Shown: piece after piece, positions 44,966 to 56,679 of the stretch | How the letters are laid out: the number at the start of each line of letters is the position of its first letter | Position numbering within the stretch: position 1 is the stretch's first letter | Assembly (NCBI GenBank): GCA_025267735.1 | Contig: CM046298.1 | Location: 29,023,866-29,087,865 of the forward strand | Reading direction: 5' to 3' | Source: Mactra quadrangularis | Taxonomy: Eukaryota > Mollusca > Bivalvia > Venerida > Mactridae | Length of the DNA stretch: 64,000 nt | Translations under genes and position numbers: made by a program | The notes under the pieces: generated by a model | Databases searched by the model: none | Told to the model about the DNA's origin: nothing | What the model saw: the letters and a program-made list of their open reading frames with translations, nothing else

Positions 44966-45240
44966 AGTGTACCAAATTTGTCATAGTCTTTACTCTGAGT
45001 GCACTAAATGTGCATCCCCCAGTGTACCAAATTTGTCATATTCTTTACTCTGAGTGCACTAAATGTGCATCCCCCAGTGTACCAAATTTGTCATATTCTT
45101 TACTCTGAGTGCACTAAATGTGGATCCCCCCAGTGTACTAAATTTGTCATATTCTTTACTCTGAGTGCACTAATTGTGCATCCCCCAGTGTACCAAATTT
45201 GTCATTTTCGTAACTCTGAGTGCACTAAATGTGCATCCCC
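44966..45240 (+). repeat. 55 bp minisatellite (5 copies)
   Basis: The unit 'agtgtaccaaatttgtcata' + 'ttctttactctgagtgcact' + 'aaatgtgcatccccc' starts at about 44966, 45021, 45076, 45132 and 45187. Copies are near-identical apart from the C-run length and a few substitutions. The 97-codon frame is a repeat product. Confidence 0.95.
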
Positions 45241-45685
45241 CCAAACTTTGATGGCGATTGAAGTTTTATTGGCTATCAGATGGTTATGCCTTTTTGTCTG
45301 ATTGAAAATTTATACTTTATATACTAAGTGATAGAAGTTACAGAAACAAGTAAATGATGGTCATCTACATACATTTGAATGTATCAAACAACATAATTTT
45401 CGTATTATTGTCAGCTTAGTTTTTCCATCTTTGGTTTATGATATTTGGGAAATTAGAAACTAAAACAGATTTTAAAATATATTTATACATTATACATGTG
45501 AATAGCTCTAATCAGGCTTGATAATAATGCTCCAAAATAGATCATATGAAATAAAAAAAAATATATAGATAAACAAAAATAATATATAGAAAAAATACAA
45601 ATGATCCAAGCAAGTATTATTAAAAAAAAAAAGGTGGATCGTTGATAATATATAATTGAAACTATAGAATAATATACCAGATAAC
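45241..45685. other. AT-rich, no feature seen
   Basis: Contains A-runs near 45551 and 45622. No gene. Confidence 0.5.
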
Positions 45686-45990
45686 CTGGTAAAAGATCTA
45701 AAATCCAAGTAATCTAGTGAAGGACCCAGTTTATTCTGGGGGGATAGCTAGATCGGAAGAAAATTGTAAAAGATCTACTATCCGAGTAATCTAGTGAAGG
45801 ACCCAGTGAATTCTGGGGGGATAACTAGATCGGAAGAAGATCATAAAAGATCTACAATCTGAGTAATCTAGTGAAGGACCCAGTGAATTCTGGGGGGATA
45901 ACTAGATCGGAAGTAGATTGTAAAAGATCTACAATCCGAGTAATCTAGTGAAGGACCCAGTGAATTCTGGGGGGATAACTAGATCGGAAG
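45686..45990 (+). repeat. ~77 bp minisatellite (about 4 copies)
   Basis: The unit holds 'gatctacaatccgagtaatc', 'tagtgaaggacccagtgaat' and 'tctggggggataactagatc'. Repeats start near 45692, 45768, 45846 and 45924. Each has a small symmetric core, 'gatcta...tagatc'. Confidence 0.93.
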
Positions 45991-46311
45991 ATGTTATTGT
46001 ATCGAGTATTGTTTAGATGTTAGTTACATTTATAGTGTTCATTTATAAATTCAAATGAAATCAACTTGCTAGTAATATGTTAGCTTATGTACATTGTATT
46101 TGTAAATCAGAGTTGACTGAAATGTTTACAATGTATTATCGTTGTAACAAATACTTGATTATGTTGCTTTATACATAAAAGTGTATGTATTGATAGATAT
46201 ATCATTTAAAACGTTTCTTATTAATTGCAAGTTTTCATGTGTTACTGCAAGACACATCCTTCTATGAAATTTGTTTAAGATTATTATCAGTTAAAGCTGT
46301 TGGTCTCTTGT

Positions 46312-46655
46312 TGAAGGTTAATCTATGTGAGTCGGTTAGGTGAACCACACCCCATGGTCATATCTATGATTACAAGTATTCCCATGTAACTAAGCTTAAC
46401 CATAGTCACATGTTTGATTTGGTTTGTACTGTAGATAGAGGTTATTAAAATAAGATTTATTTGTTCAGACTAAGTTAGGGAAATTTGTTGGGTCAATCTA
46501 ATAATGTTGAAGGGTGATTCTTAGAGAGCTGGTTAGGTAAACCACCCTCCATAGTCCTGTATGTGATAACAAGCATTTCCATGTGGCTAAACTTAACCAT
46601 AAGCACAATGTTTACTAAGTTTTGTATTGTAGATAGAGGTTTATTTAAAATGAAC
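46312..46655 (+). repeat. Diverged direct duplication (~140 bp x2)
   Basis: 46312-46455 and 46510-46655 share 'cggttaggtgaaccac'/'tggttaggtaaaccac', 'cttaaccata' and 'tgtagatagaggtt' in order at ~195 bp spacing. Non-coding. Confidence 0.7.
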
Positions 46656-47654
46656 AGACATGTGTATGGCTTTGATAATGATGACTTTGATGTATACACA
46701 GATTATTGTTTTGATTAAATGATGATACTACTCTATAGACATAATTATTTGAATAGATTTGAATTAGAAGTTTTGTTGTTCATATTTTTGTACATTTAAA
46801 CATGGGTTTGATTATGGTAACTTTTACAAGCCCCTTTTTTTCAATGATACCTATATATAGTATTAAGAGAATGTATTTCAATTTAGAGTTTTCACTGTTT
46901 TTTTTTTCATTTTATGAAGACATGTTAAATATTGCAGTGCTATGTTGTGCGATAGATTTACTTAAATATGTTCAATGTTTTCTGTACAGTTTTGGTCAGC
47001 TGTATATAGAATTTCTCATTTTTAGCCGGATGGTGGGCAGGCGATGATTACTTCCCTTTGTAATTTTTGCGTTAAAGTTTTTAGATCTGGCTTTAATGTG
47101 GTTTTCACATTGCATCTCTTGTTTAATTATTAAGTCAGTGTATTTTCAATTCTAAGAAATGTGAGTTACTCTATTATAATACCGAGTTATATTTGTTTTG
47201 AAATCAGTATAAAAATAAATTGTGCCATCTAAGAATGACTCTTGTAATTTAAATTCTAAATGGTTGCATTACAGTTGTTAGATATACCTCATCATAGCTT
47301 AATGGTAGTTTGAACATTTAATAAATTTAAGATAAGTATGCAGTATTTTTCCTGATTGCACTGGTTTAGAAATGATCAACAGTAACATAAACTGAGGTTA
47401 TATGTTTATTATATTGGTTGATGCAAGTTTGTAGCAACTAGCCTAGTTCTTATAACATGATGATTTTATATTGATATGATTATTACTCTAAGAGACATTG
47501 TCTAAGAGGCAATACCTTTATTGTCTCAATAAACTTTTTGAAGATCTAGAAAATATGGATATCAACTATTCAGTTATCCCAAAGAACTAAATTATCTGAA
47601 GCTGGTTACTTTACTTTATTGTTTGTCTACATCAACCATGTCTGATACAAGCTA
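46656..47654. other. T-rich, no gene seen
   Basis: An 81-codon plus frame (46802-47047) is hydrophobic and AT-driven, with no relatives recognised. Nothing else is supported. Confidence 0.45.
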
Positions 47655-47995
47655 GAACAATCTCTGTAAACAGAGATCCTGTTCTACTCCCGTTGTCATA
47701 CTGGATCTCTACTTAGTCAATGCAAGGTCACGTTGAAAACACTATTAATCACATTTTGATTTCGTAATTTTTATTTTTAGACCAAGGTTTGCATGCAAAT
47801 CTAACAGCGGTATTATTCACAGTCTGCAATTGGGTGTCTCATTTCAAATTGCGTGACGTAGACGATGTGAACAAGTTACGTATCATAACAATTTCGTCAT
47901 AAATATTATGATGAGAAAAGGTCACCTGAATGTGACCTTCGTTTGGAAAAGGCCAGATCTAGTGGTAATTTTAGATCGGGTTTTAATCAGACGGA
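47655..47995 (-). repeat. Dispersed repeat, inverted copy of 32985-33385
   Basis: Reverse-complement partner of 32985-33385 ('gatcctgttctactcccgtt', 'ggatctctacttagtcaatg', 'gaaaaggtcacctgaatgtg'). It differs by substitutions and one ~20 bp segment around 'aggtttgcatgcaaatctaa'. Confidence 0.85.
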
Positions 47996-49270
47996 AGCTA
48001 GAACAACAGTGAACTTTGTGAGCTTGATTGACTTAATTGAATAATTTTACTGCCAGATACTCTTATACTGCTTTAAATTAATTAATATATTTGATCTATT
48101 TCCATCGCTCGGCTGATCTGTATTCATCAATAAATTAAAATAATAAATATTGAAATAATAATGCAATATTTGGCCTCATTATTTTAGAATTCATTAAGTT
48201 TAGACTTTATAACTTTATAGCTAGAAATAATATTAAAACATTGCTCAGTATTCTTCAGTTTCATACTTACATTTGGAATTTGTCAAGATCATTGCTTGAG
48301 ATTTCAGTATATATAAGAATATATAGCCTATTTCATCAAGGTATGGGTTTGAGAAGGGTTTCAAACAAATGCCAAGTCTGACTGCCTCAAATTGGAATGT
48401 CTATCATTAGATCTTGTAGCAGTACAACTGAACTTCCATGATTGTTTCATGAGCAATGGGGCTCATTAGCTTTTTTATAGTTTTTCAGCATTGGAATAAT
48501 TGAGACTTAAAATTGCTTTCTATCTAACATAGCAATTTAATTGATAATAAGGGTGACTTTGGCCAAGTAAATACATGTATGTTTGCATGATATTATTTAA
48601 TATGTTAATATTTCATAATTCTCTGCTTATAATAAACTTTATACTTTGAGTGTTGATAGAACTACATTAAAGAGGTTTAGAGGGCTGTAACATGCAAGTT
48701 TATTGATAATACATATAATCTAATTTCTATGATACTTTAGGCAGATAAAATTTAGTACAATAAAATGGTGAAATGTGATGTTGAAATCTTGTTTAATATA
48801 GTAAACAAATAGACAGGATCTTTACTTATGATGTGTATAATAGAGTATAGTGTGTAGAGTATATTTACGCACATTTTACTTTCAAATTTAAAAATGGAAT
48901 CAAAATTGATGATGTCTAATGCTGATTGACTAATGCTGTTGGTCTCATTTTGTGACACTTTGAATTAGGTCTCATAAGTGCTTGCTTTGGGGAATGCTCT
49001 TATAGAGCATGATTTTAGTGTATAATCTACATTTCACATCAATACATTCTGATTAAACTCTGTGTTTTAACACTGAGTAGGTATATTGTATCTAGACAAT
49101 GGTCTCAGTTCATGGGTCTAGTACATTGAATAACAAATTCTGTTGTTTAATGTACTAAGATTCAGGGACTGAAACCATTGACCCCCCTCCCCTGTCTATT
49201 GATGGTTGGTTTGGATTTAACTCTTTGTTATAACACACTGTACAACATTACAAACTTCTGGTAGTATAAA
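47996..49270. other. AT-rich, no gene seen
   Basis: No supported frames or repeats. Short GC-richer words near 49170 ('tgacccccctcccctgtcta') mark a change of composition toward the candidate exon that follows. Confidence 0.45.
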
Positions 49271-49403
49271 ATCATGGAAATGCCACCACCTTTCTCAGAG
49301 AACTCAGAGAAACATCATTTTAAACCCTTCCCCCTCATGAACACCCACCTCTCATGCATGCTCCCTTTCGCCTCTCGGACCACCCTCTCCTTATCAAACC
49401 CCT

Positions 49404-49574
49404 ATGAATTTCGCTGGCGCTGTTTGGGTCAACCAGTCTGCAAGGTACTTGAACATAATGTATGCCAAAAACCCTCCAGGATTTTTCCAGTCAGGCTTTG
49501 GCACGTTCTCAGCCCATGTGAAATCAGCACCACTGGAAGGGCCTTGCACGCGGGTTCATGTATCTCAACCTAAG
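49404..49574 (+). CDS. Candidate exon of an unrecognised protein
   Basis: A GC-richer island (about 49270-49640) carries a plus frame open from ~49340 to a TAA near 49634. The peptide includes NFAGAVWVNQSARYLNIMYA, PPGFFQSGFGTFSAHVKSA and EGPCTRVHVSQP. A donor 'aag|gtattt' at 49575 would end it in phase 0, matching the next candidate exon. A second plus frame (49274-49573) and a shorter minus frame overlap it, so choosing this frame is inference. I do not recognise the protein. It could be a retrogene fragment or chance. Confidence 0.3.
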
Positions 49575-49805
49575 GTATTTAAGGGGAAAGCAAACTTTGT
49601 TGGTATCATGGTCTCTCTCAGGGTCAATGGCTAAGGAGTTGAGGGTTTTCTTTTATTATTTTTTCAGTTTTCATTATTTTTTATGAGTTGTAAGATATGT
49701 TGTATTTGAATGTTTTTTACTTATTTTACATGTAATTATTACCAAGAACTGTTGTTACGAAGTCAAAATGTTCCAAAAAATTTTTGTTCTATTTTCTTTT
49801 TACAG

Positions 49806-49895
49806 AAAAGCATCATTTGGTATCAACACAAGAACAACACATGCATTGATGGTAGATTATGGTATGAAGAAAGAAGACATGGGCTGTATATTGAT
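49806..49895 (+). CDS. Candidate 90 bp internal exon
   Basis: Strong acceptor 'ctattttctttttacag' and consensus donor 'gat|gtgagt' bound exactly 90 bp, GC-richer than the flanks. Two of three phases are open. Phase 0 gives KSIIWYQHKNNTCIDGRLWY..., compatible with the 49574 donor. The other gives KASFGINTRTTHALMVDYGM.... Both look protein-like and neither is recognised. The splice signals are the best reason to take it seriously. Confidence 0.4.
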
Positions 49896-50030
49896 GTGAG
49901 TTTTTTATTTTATTTATAATTTAATATTGTGTTTTATATTATGCGTCTTATATGTGTAAATAATATGTCTTTTAATTTGTAATTTTAGCGTTTGGTGTTT
50001 TTTTCTATTTTCTACTTTAATTTATTTATT

Positions 50031-53000
50031 CTTATGTTAGCAACATGTACTTCTACTTAAGGTTTTAGGGTATTTTCTTATATTAGCAACATGTACTTCT
50101 ACTTAAGGTTTTAGGGTATTTTCTTATATTAGCAACATGTACTTCTACTTAAGGTTTTAGGGTATTTTCTTATATTAGCAACATGTACTTCTACTTAAGG
50201 TTTTAGGGTATTTTCTTATATTAGCAACATGTACTTCTACTTAAGGTTTTAGGGTATTTTCTTATATTAGCAACATGTACTTCTACTTAAGGTTTTATGG
50301 TATTTTCTTATATTAGCAACATGTACTTCTACATAAGGTTTTAGGGTATTCTTATATTAGCTACATGTACTTCTACTTTAGGTTTTAGGGTATTTTCTTA
50401 TATTAGCAACATGTACTTCTACTTAAGGTTTTAGGGTATTTTCTTATATTAGCAACATGTACTTCTACTTAAGGTTTTAAGGTATTTTCTTATATTAGCA
50501 ACATGTACTTCTACTTAAGGTTTTAGGGTATTTTCTAACATTAGCAACATGTACTTCTACTTAAGGTTTTTTGGTATTTTCTTATATTAGCAACATGTAC
50601 TTCTACATAAGGTTTAAGGGTATTCTTATATTAGCAACATGTACTTCTACTTAAGGTTTTAGGGTATTTTCTTATATTAGCAACATGTACTTCTACTTAA
50701 GGTTTTAGGGTATTTTCTTATATTAGCAACATGTACTTCTACTTAAGGTTTTAGGGTATTTTCTTATATTAGCAACATGTACTTCTACTTAAGGTTTTTG
50801 GATATTTTCTTATATTAGCAACATGTACTTCTACTTAAGGTTTTAGGGTATTTTCTTATATTAGCAACATGTACTTCTACTTAAGGTTTTAGGGTATTTT
50901 CTTATATTAGCAACATGTACTTCTACTTAAGGTTTTAGGGTATTTTCTTATATTAGCAACATGTACTTCTACATAAGGTTTTAGGGTATTCTTATATTAG
51001 CTACATGTACTTCTACTTAAGGTTTTAGGGTATTTTCTTATATTAGCAACATGTACTTCTACTTAAGATTTTATGGTATTTTCTTATATTAGCAACATGT
51101 ACTTCTACTTAAGGTTTTAGGGTATTTTCTTATATTAGCAACATGTACTTCTACTTAAGGTTTTAGGGTATTTTCTAACATTAGCAACATGTACTTCTAC
51201 TTAAGGTTTTTAGGTATTTTCTTATATTAGCAACATGTACTTCTACTTAAGGTTTTAGGGTATTTTCTTATATTAGCAACATGTACTTCTACTTAAGGTT
51301 TTTGGGTATTTTCTTATATTAGCAACATGTACTTCTACTTAAGGTTTTTGGGTATTTTCTTATATTAGCAACATGTACTTCTACTTAAGGTTTTAGGGTA
51401 TTTTCTTATATTAGCAACATGTACTTCTACTTAAGGTTTTAGGGTATTTTCTTATATTAGCAACATGTACTTCTACTTAAGGTTTTAGGGTATTTTCTTA
51501 TATTAGCAACATGTACTTCTACTTAAGGTTTTAGGGTATTTTCTTATATTAGCAACATGTACTTCTACTTAAGGTTTTAGGGTATTTTCTTAAATTAGCA
51601 ACATGTACTTCTACTTAAGGTTTTTGGGTATTTTCTTATATTAGCAACATGTACTTCTACTTACGGTTTTAGGGTATTTTCTTATATTAGCAACATGTAC
51701 TTCTACTTTCGGTTTTAGGGTATTTTCTTATATTAGCAACATGTACTTCTACTTAAGGTTTTAGGGTATTTTCTTATATTAGCAACATGTACTTCTACTT
51801 AAAAATTTAGGGTATTTTCTTATATTAGCAACATGTACTTCTACTTAAGGTTTTAGGGTATTTTCTTATATTAGCAACATGTACTTCTACTTAAGGTTTT
51901 AGGGTATTTTCTTATATTAGCAACATGTACTTCTACTTAAGGTTTTAGGGTATTTTCTAACATTAGCAACATGTACTTCTACTTAAGGTTTTTAGGTATT
52001 TTCTTATATTAGCAACATGTACTTCTACTTAAGGTTTTAGGGTATTTTCTTATATTAGCAACATGTACTTCTACTTAAGGTTTTAGGGTATTTTCTTAAA
52101 TTAGCAACATGTACTTCTACTTAAGGTTTTTGGGTATTTTCTTATATTAGCAACATGTACTTCTACTTAAGGTTTTAGGGTATTTTCTTATATTAGCAAC
52201 ATGTACTTCTACTTAAGGTTTTAGGGTATTTTCTTATATTAGCAACATGTACTTCTACTTAAGGTTTTAGGGTATTTTCTTATATTAGCAACATGTACTT
52301 TTACTTAAGGTTTTATGGTATTTTCTTATATTAGCAACATGTACTTCTACTTAAGGTTTTAGGGTATTTTCTTAAATTAGCAACATGTACTTCTACTTAA
52401 GGTTTTTGGGTATTTTCTTATATTAGCAAGATGTACTTCTACTTACGGTTTTAGGGTATTTTCTTATATTAGCAACATGTACTTCTACTTACGGTTTTAG
52501 GGTATTTTCTTATATTAGCAACATGTACTTCTACTTAAGGTTTTAGGGTATTTTCTTATATTAGCAACATGTACTTCTACATAAGGTTTTAGGGTATTCT
52601 TATATTAGCTACATGTACTTCTACTTATGGTTTTAGGGTATTTTCTTATATTAGCAACATGTACTTCTACTTAAGGTTTTATGGTATTTTCTTATATTAG
52701 CAACATGTACTTCTACTTAAGGTTTTAGGGTATTTTCTAACATTAGCAACATGTACTTCTACTTAAGGTTTTTGGGTATTTTCTTATATTAGCAACATGT
52801 ACTTCTACATAAGGTTTAAGGGTATTCTTATATTAGCAACATGTACTTCTACTTAAGGTTTGGGTATTTTCTAACATTAGCAACATGTACTTCTACTTAA
52901 GGTTTTAGTGTATTTTCTTATATAAGCAACATGTACTTCTACTTAAGGTTTTTGGTTATTTTCTTATAATAGCAACATGTACTTCTACTTAAGGTTTTAG

Positions 53001-53120
53001 GGTATTTTCTTATGTTAGCAACATGTACTTCCACATAAGGTTTTAGGGTATTCTTATATCAACAACATGTACTTCTATTTAAGGTTTTAGGGTATTTTCC
53101 TATAATAGAAACATGTACTT
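50031..53120 (+). repeat. 46 bp minisatellite (~67 copies)
   Basis: The unit is 'gcaacatgtacttctactta' + 'aggttttagggtattttctt' + 'atatta'. Variants recur in sets: 'ctaacatta', 'ggtttttgggt', 'acttacgg', and a 43 bp form with 'acataagg' and 'gtattcttatattagcta'. Their repeated order implies duplication in blocks of several units. The ~3.1 kb tract lies directly downstream of the candidate 90 bp exon, so it would be intronic if that exon is real. It contains no long open frame. Confidence 0.97.
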
Positions 53121-53853
53121 AATATTTTTACTATTTTTAATAATCACATGGTCAATGAATGCTTTATGTTTTACTTCTTTGGAACGACTGACCATCTGTC
53201 CTTTATTGGTCATTAACAAACTTACTAAATTTGAGGCGACTTGGAATATCCAGAAAATTCCTAGTTGAAAGAAGTAAGAAGATAAAAGATTCAGTGAACA
53301 GATTATGAATATCTTTGGGTCCAGGGTATGACAGAAAACTGCTTCCAGCTGTGGCATCCCATAAATGGATGTGGGAAAGTGAGGCTGCCCTTTACCACAG
53401 TTGCCTCTAGGTACATGTTGTTTATATATGAAAAAGCTGCTCTTTACACCATCAGGGTAAAAAATGTGACTTAAATGTAGTTTCTAAATATTTTTCTTGT
53501 CTTTGACTTTTACCGTAATAGTTCACTTATAGTTGTCAGGAATAGTTTTAAGTATTTAATTTTGTTAGACTTTCAATGTGTAAGTTGATCTAAGATAATG
53601 AAAGTAGGCCTATGGTACATTATAATTAAATTCTGAACATAGTTTTTAGAGACTAATAGCTGCATTGAATAAGGTTTATAGAGATGGCTTGTTAGGACTT
53701 TGATTAATTAGTTTAACTTAATTGATGAAATTAATGAATATTTGGGTAATATATTTATACTAGACATTCAACAGGTTAAACAGGAAACTGCTATATGGTA
53801 AAATGTAATTTCTCTATTTCAACGTGACATCAGAAAGAACAAAATATTTAAAC
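53121..53853. other. Non-coding interval, unsupported 85-codon minus frame
   Basis: A minus frame at 53100-53357 (LEAVFCHTLDPKIFIICSLN...) and short plus-strand stretches (LLPAVASHKWMWESEAALYH) lie in slightly GC-richer sequence. No family is recognised and no splice structure stands out. It could be a decayed exon or chance. Confidence 0.3.
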
Positions 53854-54086
53854 ACCATTTTGATTAACAGATTTTATACATTGAACATAGTTTGGAAGAT
53901 AGCTACAAATGACCTCTCCTTCTAAGTGGAAGAGTCCGCGGGCCTCAGAGCTGGATGAACGCCGAGCTGAGGGGGTTGTAAGGGTTGCCTGGTCTTACGA
54001 AAATGGGTTCAATAGCATGTCAACTAAACTCAGATTGTGAGCTCTATGACTCATAGTACAGTGTGTGGAGTTTGTAAACATAGTGG
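53854..54086 (+). ncRNA. Conserved 233 bp cassette, copy 1 (RNA or short ORF)
   Basis: One of three cassettes (others 54859-55091 and 55547-55779) that are virtually identical while flanks at the same distance are clearly diverged. It is GC-richer than its surroundings. The centre can fold: 'cttc..gaag' near 53920, 'cctcag...ctgagg' (about 53943-53972), and 'gtaagg...tcttac' (53978-53998). It also has an ATG frame (53909-54040, 43 residues, MTSPSKWKSPRASELDERRA...). Conservation extends ~55 bp before the ATG and ~45 bp past the stop, which favours an RNA or a non-coding exon over the ORF alone. It is not recognised as any snRNA, snoRNA, RNase P/MRP or SRP RNA by eye. Confidence 0.4.
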
Positions 54087-54858
54087 CTGTGAAAATAATA
54101 TCATCATTTTGTTGTTACTTGCATATAGAAAACCTAGTTTTACTGTAACTGAACAATGTTTAACCTTTCTTCTTGCTATATAGATTAATAAAAAAGTGAG
54201 ATTGATTTAGGAATACTTTCCTCCTTTGGTGAATGATAAATGTTTTGAATTCTTATGATAAAACTATAAAGAGATAAATACTTGATGGAATATTTTTGAA
54301 CTACATTGTTGAACTATATTTTTGAACTACATTTTAACTACATTTTGTACTACATGGTTGATCTACATTTTTGAACTACATTTTTTGAAACTATATTCAA
54401 ATTTAAAAAAAAATATGTAGTGAGACTTTGTACGTAAGATCTTTGATATCAATTGATGATTTAAGGTTTAAATTTTTACTACTTGAAAATTATTTATTTA
54501 TGTTATTAGGGCCTCATATTATTAAGGATTTGAGCGTTTATTTATGATCAACATTAATATGACTTGTAATTATAAAGTTAGGGTACTAAATATCTACAGC
54601 TTTAGCGTTTGTCTATGAATTTAAGTGTACTATAATAATAATTTGCATTGAATTGAATTCATTAAGATGGACTTTCAGGACTTTGATTAATATTAGTTAA
54701 ATTTTATAGGTAGAATTAATTAAAGTAAGTAGATCTATTTGGGCTGTATAATATTACATAAAATTTTACAAATTAGGAAGGAAAAGATACCGTTATTCGC
54801 TAAAATGTAATTTCTTTATTTTGACTTTACTGCAGATGGAAGAAATAATACAAAAACT
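54087..54858. repeat. Diverged tandem flanks of the cassettes (spacer 1)
   Basis: The spacer between copies 1 and 2 contains '(g/t)aactacattttt' repeats near 54300-54385 and blocks that recur before copy 3 ('aagtaagtagatctatttgg', 'aggaaggaaaagatacc'). The whole 0.7-1.0 kb unit was therefore tandemly duplicated. Confidence 0.7.
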
Positions 54859-55091
54859 ACCATTTTGATTAACAGATTTTATACATTGAACATAGTTTGG
54901 AAGATAGCTACAAATGACCTCTCCTTCTAAGTGGAAGAGTCCGCGGGCCTCAGAGCTGGATGAACGCCGAGCTGAGGGGGTTGTAAGAGTTGCCTGGTCT
55001 TACAAAAATGGGTTCAATAGCATGTCAACTAAACTCAGATTGTGAGCTCTATGACTCATAGTACAGTGTGTGGAGTTTGTAAACATAGTGG
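54859..55091 (+). ncRNA. Conserved 233 bp cassette, copy 2
   Basis: Same length as copy 1. I find two differences in the core. In 'gtaagagtt' an A replaces G, which turns the G·U closing pair of the 'gtaagg/tcttac' stem into A-U. In 'cttacaaaa' an A replaces G just after the stem. In the short frame (54914-55045) the first is silent and the second changes Glu to Lys. Its flanks are close to those of copy 3, so copies 2 and 3 are the more recent pair. Confidence 0.4.
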
Positions 55092-55546
55092 TTGTTAAAA
55101 TTATGTCCTCATATTGTAGTTACTCGCATTTAGAAAACATAGTTTTACTGTAATTGAACAATGTTTACCCTTTCTTCTTTATATATAGGTTAATAAAAAA
55201 AAGTGAGATGGATTTAGGAACACTTATCGCCTTTGTTGGATGATAAATATTTAGAAATATTATGATAAAACTATAAAGAGATAAATACTTGACAGAATAT
55301 TTTTGAACTACATTTTACTATAATGAATGGTTGCATTTAATCAAATTCATTAAGATGGACTTTCAGGACTTTGATTAGTATTAGTAAAATTTGATAGGTA
55401 GAATTAATTAAAGTAAGTAGATCTATTTGGGCTGTTTAATATTACATAAAAGTTTACAAAATAGGAAGGAAAAGATACCGGTATTCGCTAAAATGTAATT
55501 TCTTTATTTTGACTTTACTACAGATAGAAGAAATAATACAAAAACT
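55092..55546. repeat. Tandem flank of the cassettes (spacer 2)
   Basis: About 95 percent similar by eye to 54660-54858 over its second half. The first half is a shortened version of 54087-54310 ('agtgagatggatttagga', 'aactataaagagataaatac'). Confidence 0.7.
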
Positions 55547-55779
55547 ACCATTTTGATTAACAGATTTTATACATTGAACATAGTTTGGAAGATAGCTACA
55601 AATGACCTCTCCTTCTAAGTGGAAGAGTCCGCGGGCCTCAGAGCTGGATGAACGCCGAGCTGAGGGGGTTGTAAGGGTTGCCTGGTCTTACGAAAATGGG
55701 TTCAATAGCATGTCAACTAAACTCAGATTGTGAGCTCTATGACTCATAGTACAGTGTGTGGAGTTTGTAAACATAGTGG
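55547..55779 (+). ncRNA. Conserved 233 bp cassette, copy 3
   Basis: Identical to copy 1 over the whole core by my reading, including the 43-codon frame at 55602-55733, although copy 1's flanks are much more diverged from it. The flank after 'acatagtgg' diverges at once. The pattern needs either selection or gene conversion limited to the cassette. Confidence 0.4.
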
Positions 55780-56114
55780 TTGTTCAAATTATATCATCAT
55801 TCTGTCATTGTTCAGAACTAGGAAATTCATTTACAGTAGATTTAACTTTTCTTAAATATTGTTTTGGATTAATGAACACAGTCATGTAGATTTATGAATA
55901 TTTTCCTCAGTAAATAGATAATTAATATACTTCAATTTCTTCCTGTAAAGCACATTAAACTCAGTAAACAGATAAATACTTAGAGTTATGAACATTCTTT
56001 TAAAAGTACTTTTTAAAAGTATTTTTTTTATCTTTCTGTTTCTTATTTCAACATCATTTTTTGTAAAGATTTAGTGTTTCTTATATTAAACTTATCTTCA
56101 AGCTGTAAATTTAT

Positions 56115-56605
56115 AGTGCTCAGTGTTCAATATTAGGTGGATTCGGATATAGCTGTTTTGGAGGCCATACTTTAATTAGTTATTTCACTATATCTAAAGT
56201 TAGCATAATTTATTGTTCTTAGTGTTAAGGTGGTAAGGGTATGGCTGTAAGGGGGGGATTGAGGCCATATTTACTAATAAATGTTACATTAGTTTCTTTA
56301 TTTTTGAGTTTTGTTTTATTAACAATTCTTTAGTTTTTTTTTTTTACTATATCTTAAGGAAGCATAATTATGTTCTTAGTGTTAAGGTGGTAAGGGTATG
56401 GCTATAAGGGGAGGTTTCGGAGGCCATACTTACTAAAAACATTAACATTAGTTTCTTGACTTTTGAGTTTTACTTTATGAACAATTCTTTAGTTTGTTTT
56501 TATACTATAACTTAAGGAAATGTATTTTATAGTTCTTAGTGTTAAGGTGGTAAGGGTATGGCTATAAGGGGAGGTTTTGGAGGCCATACTTACTAACAAT
56601 ACTAA
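56115..56605 (+). repeat. ~160 bp tandem repeat (3-4 copies)
   Basis: 'agtgttaaggtggtaagggt' + 'atggct(g/a)taagggg' + 'ggaggccatacttact' recurs near 56220, 56379 and 56539, with a degenerate first unit near 56120. The T-run in the second unit reaches 13. Confidence 0.9.
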
Positions 56606-56679
56606 TATAAATTTACTTATTTTGATGTGGTTTTGTTTTTGGTATTTTTTTCATCATTCACCTACGTTTATCAATTTAA

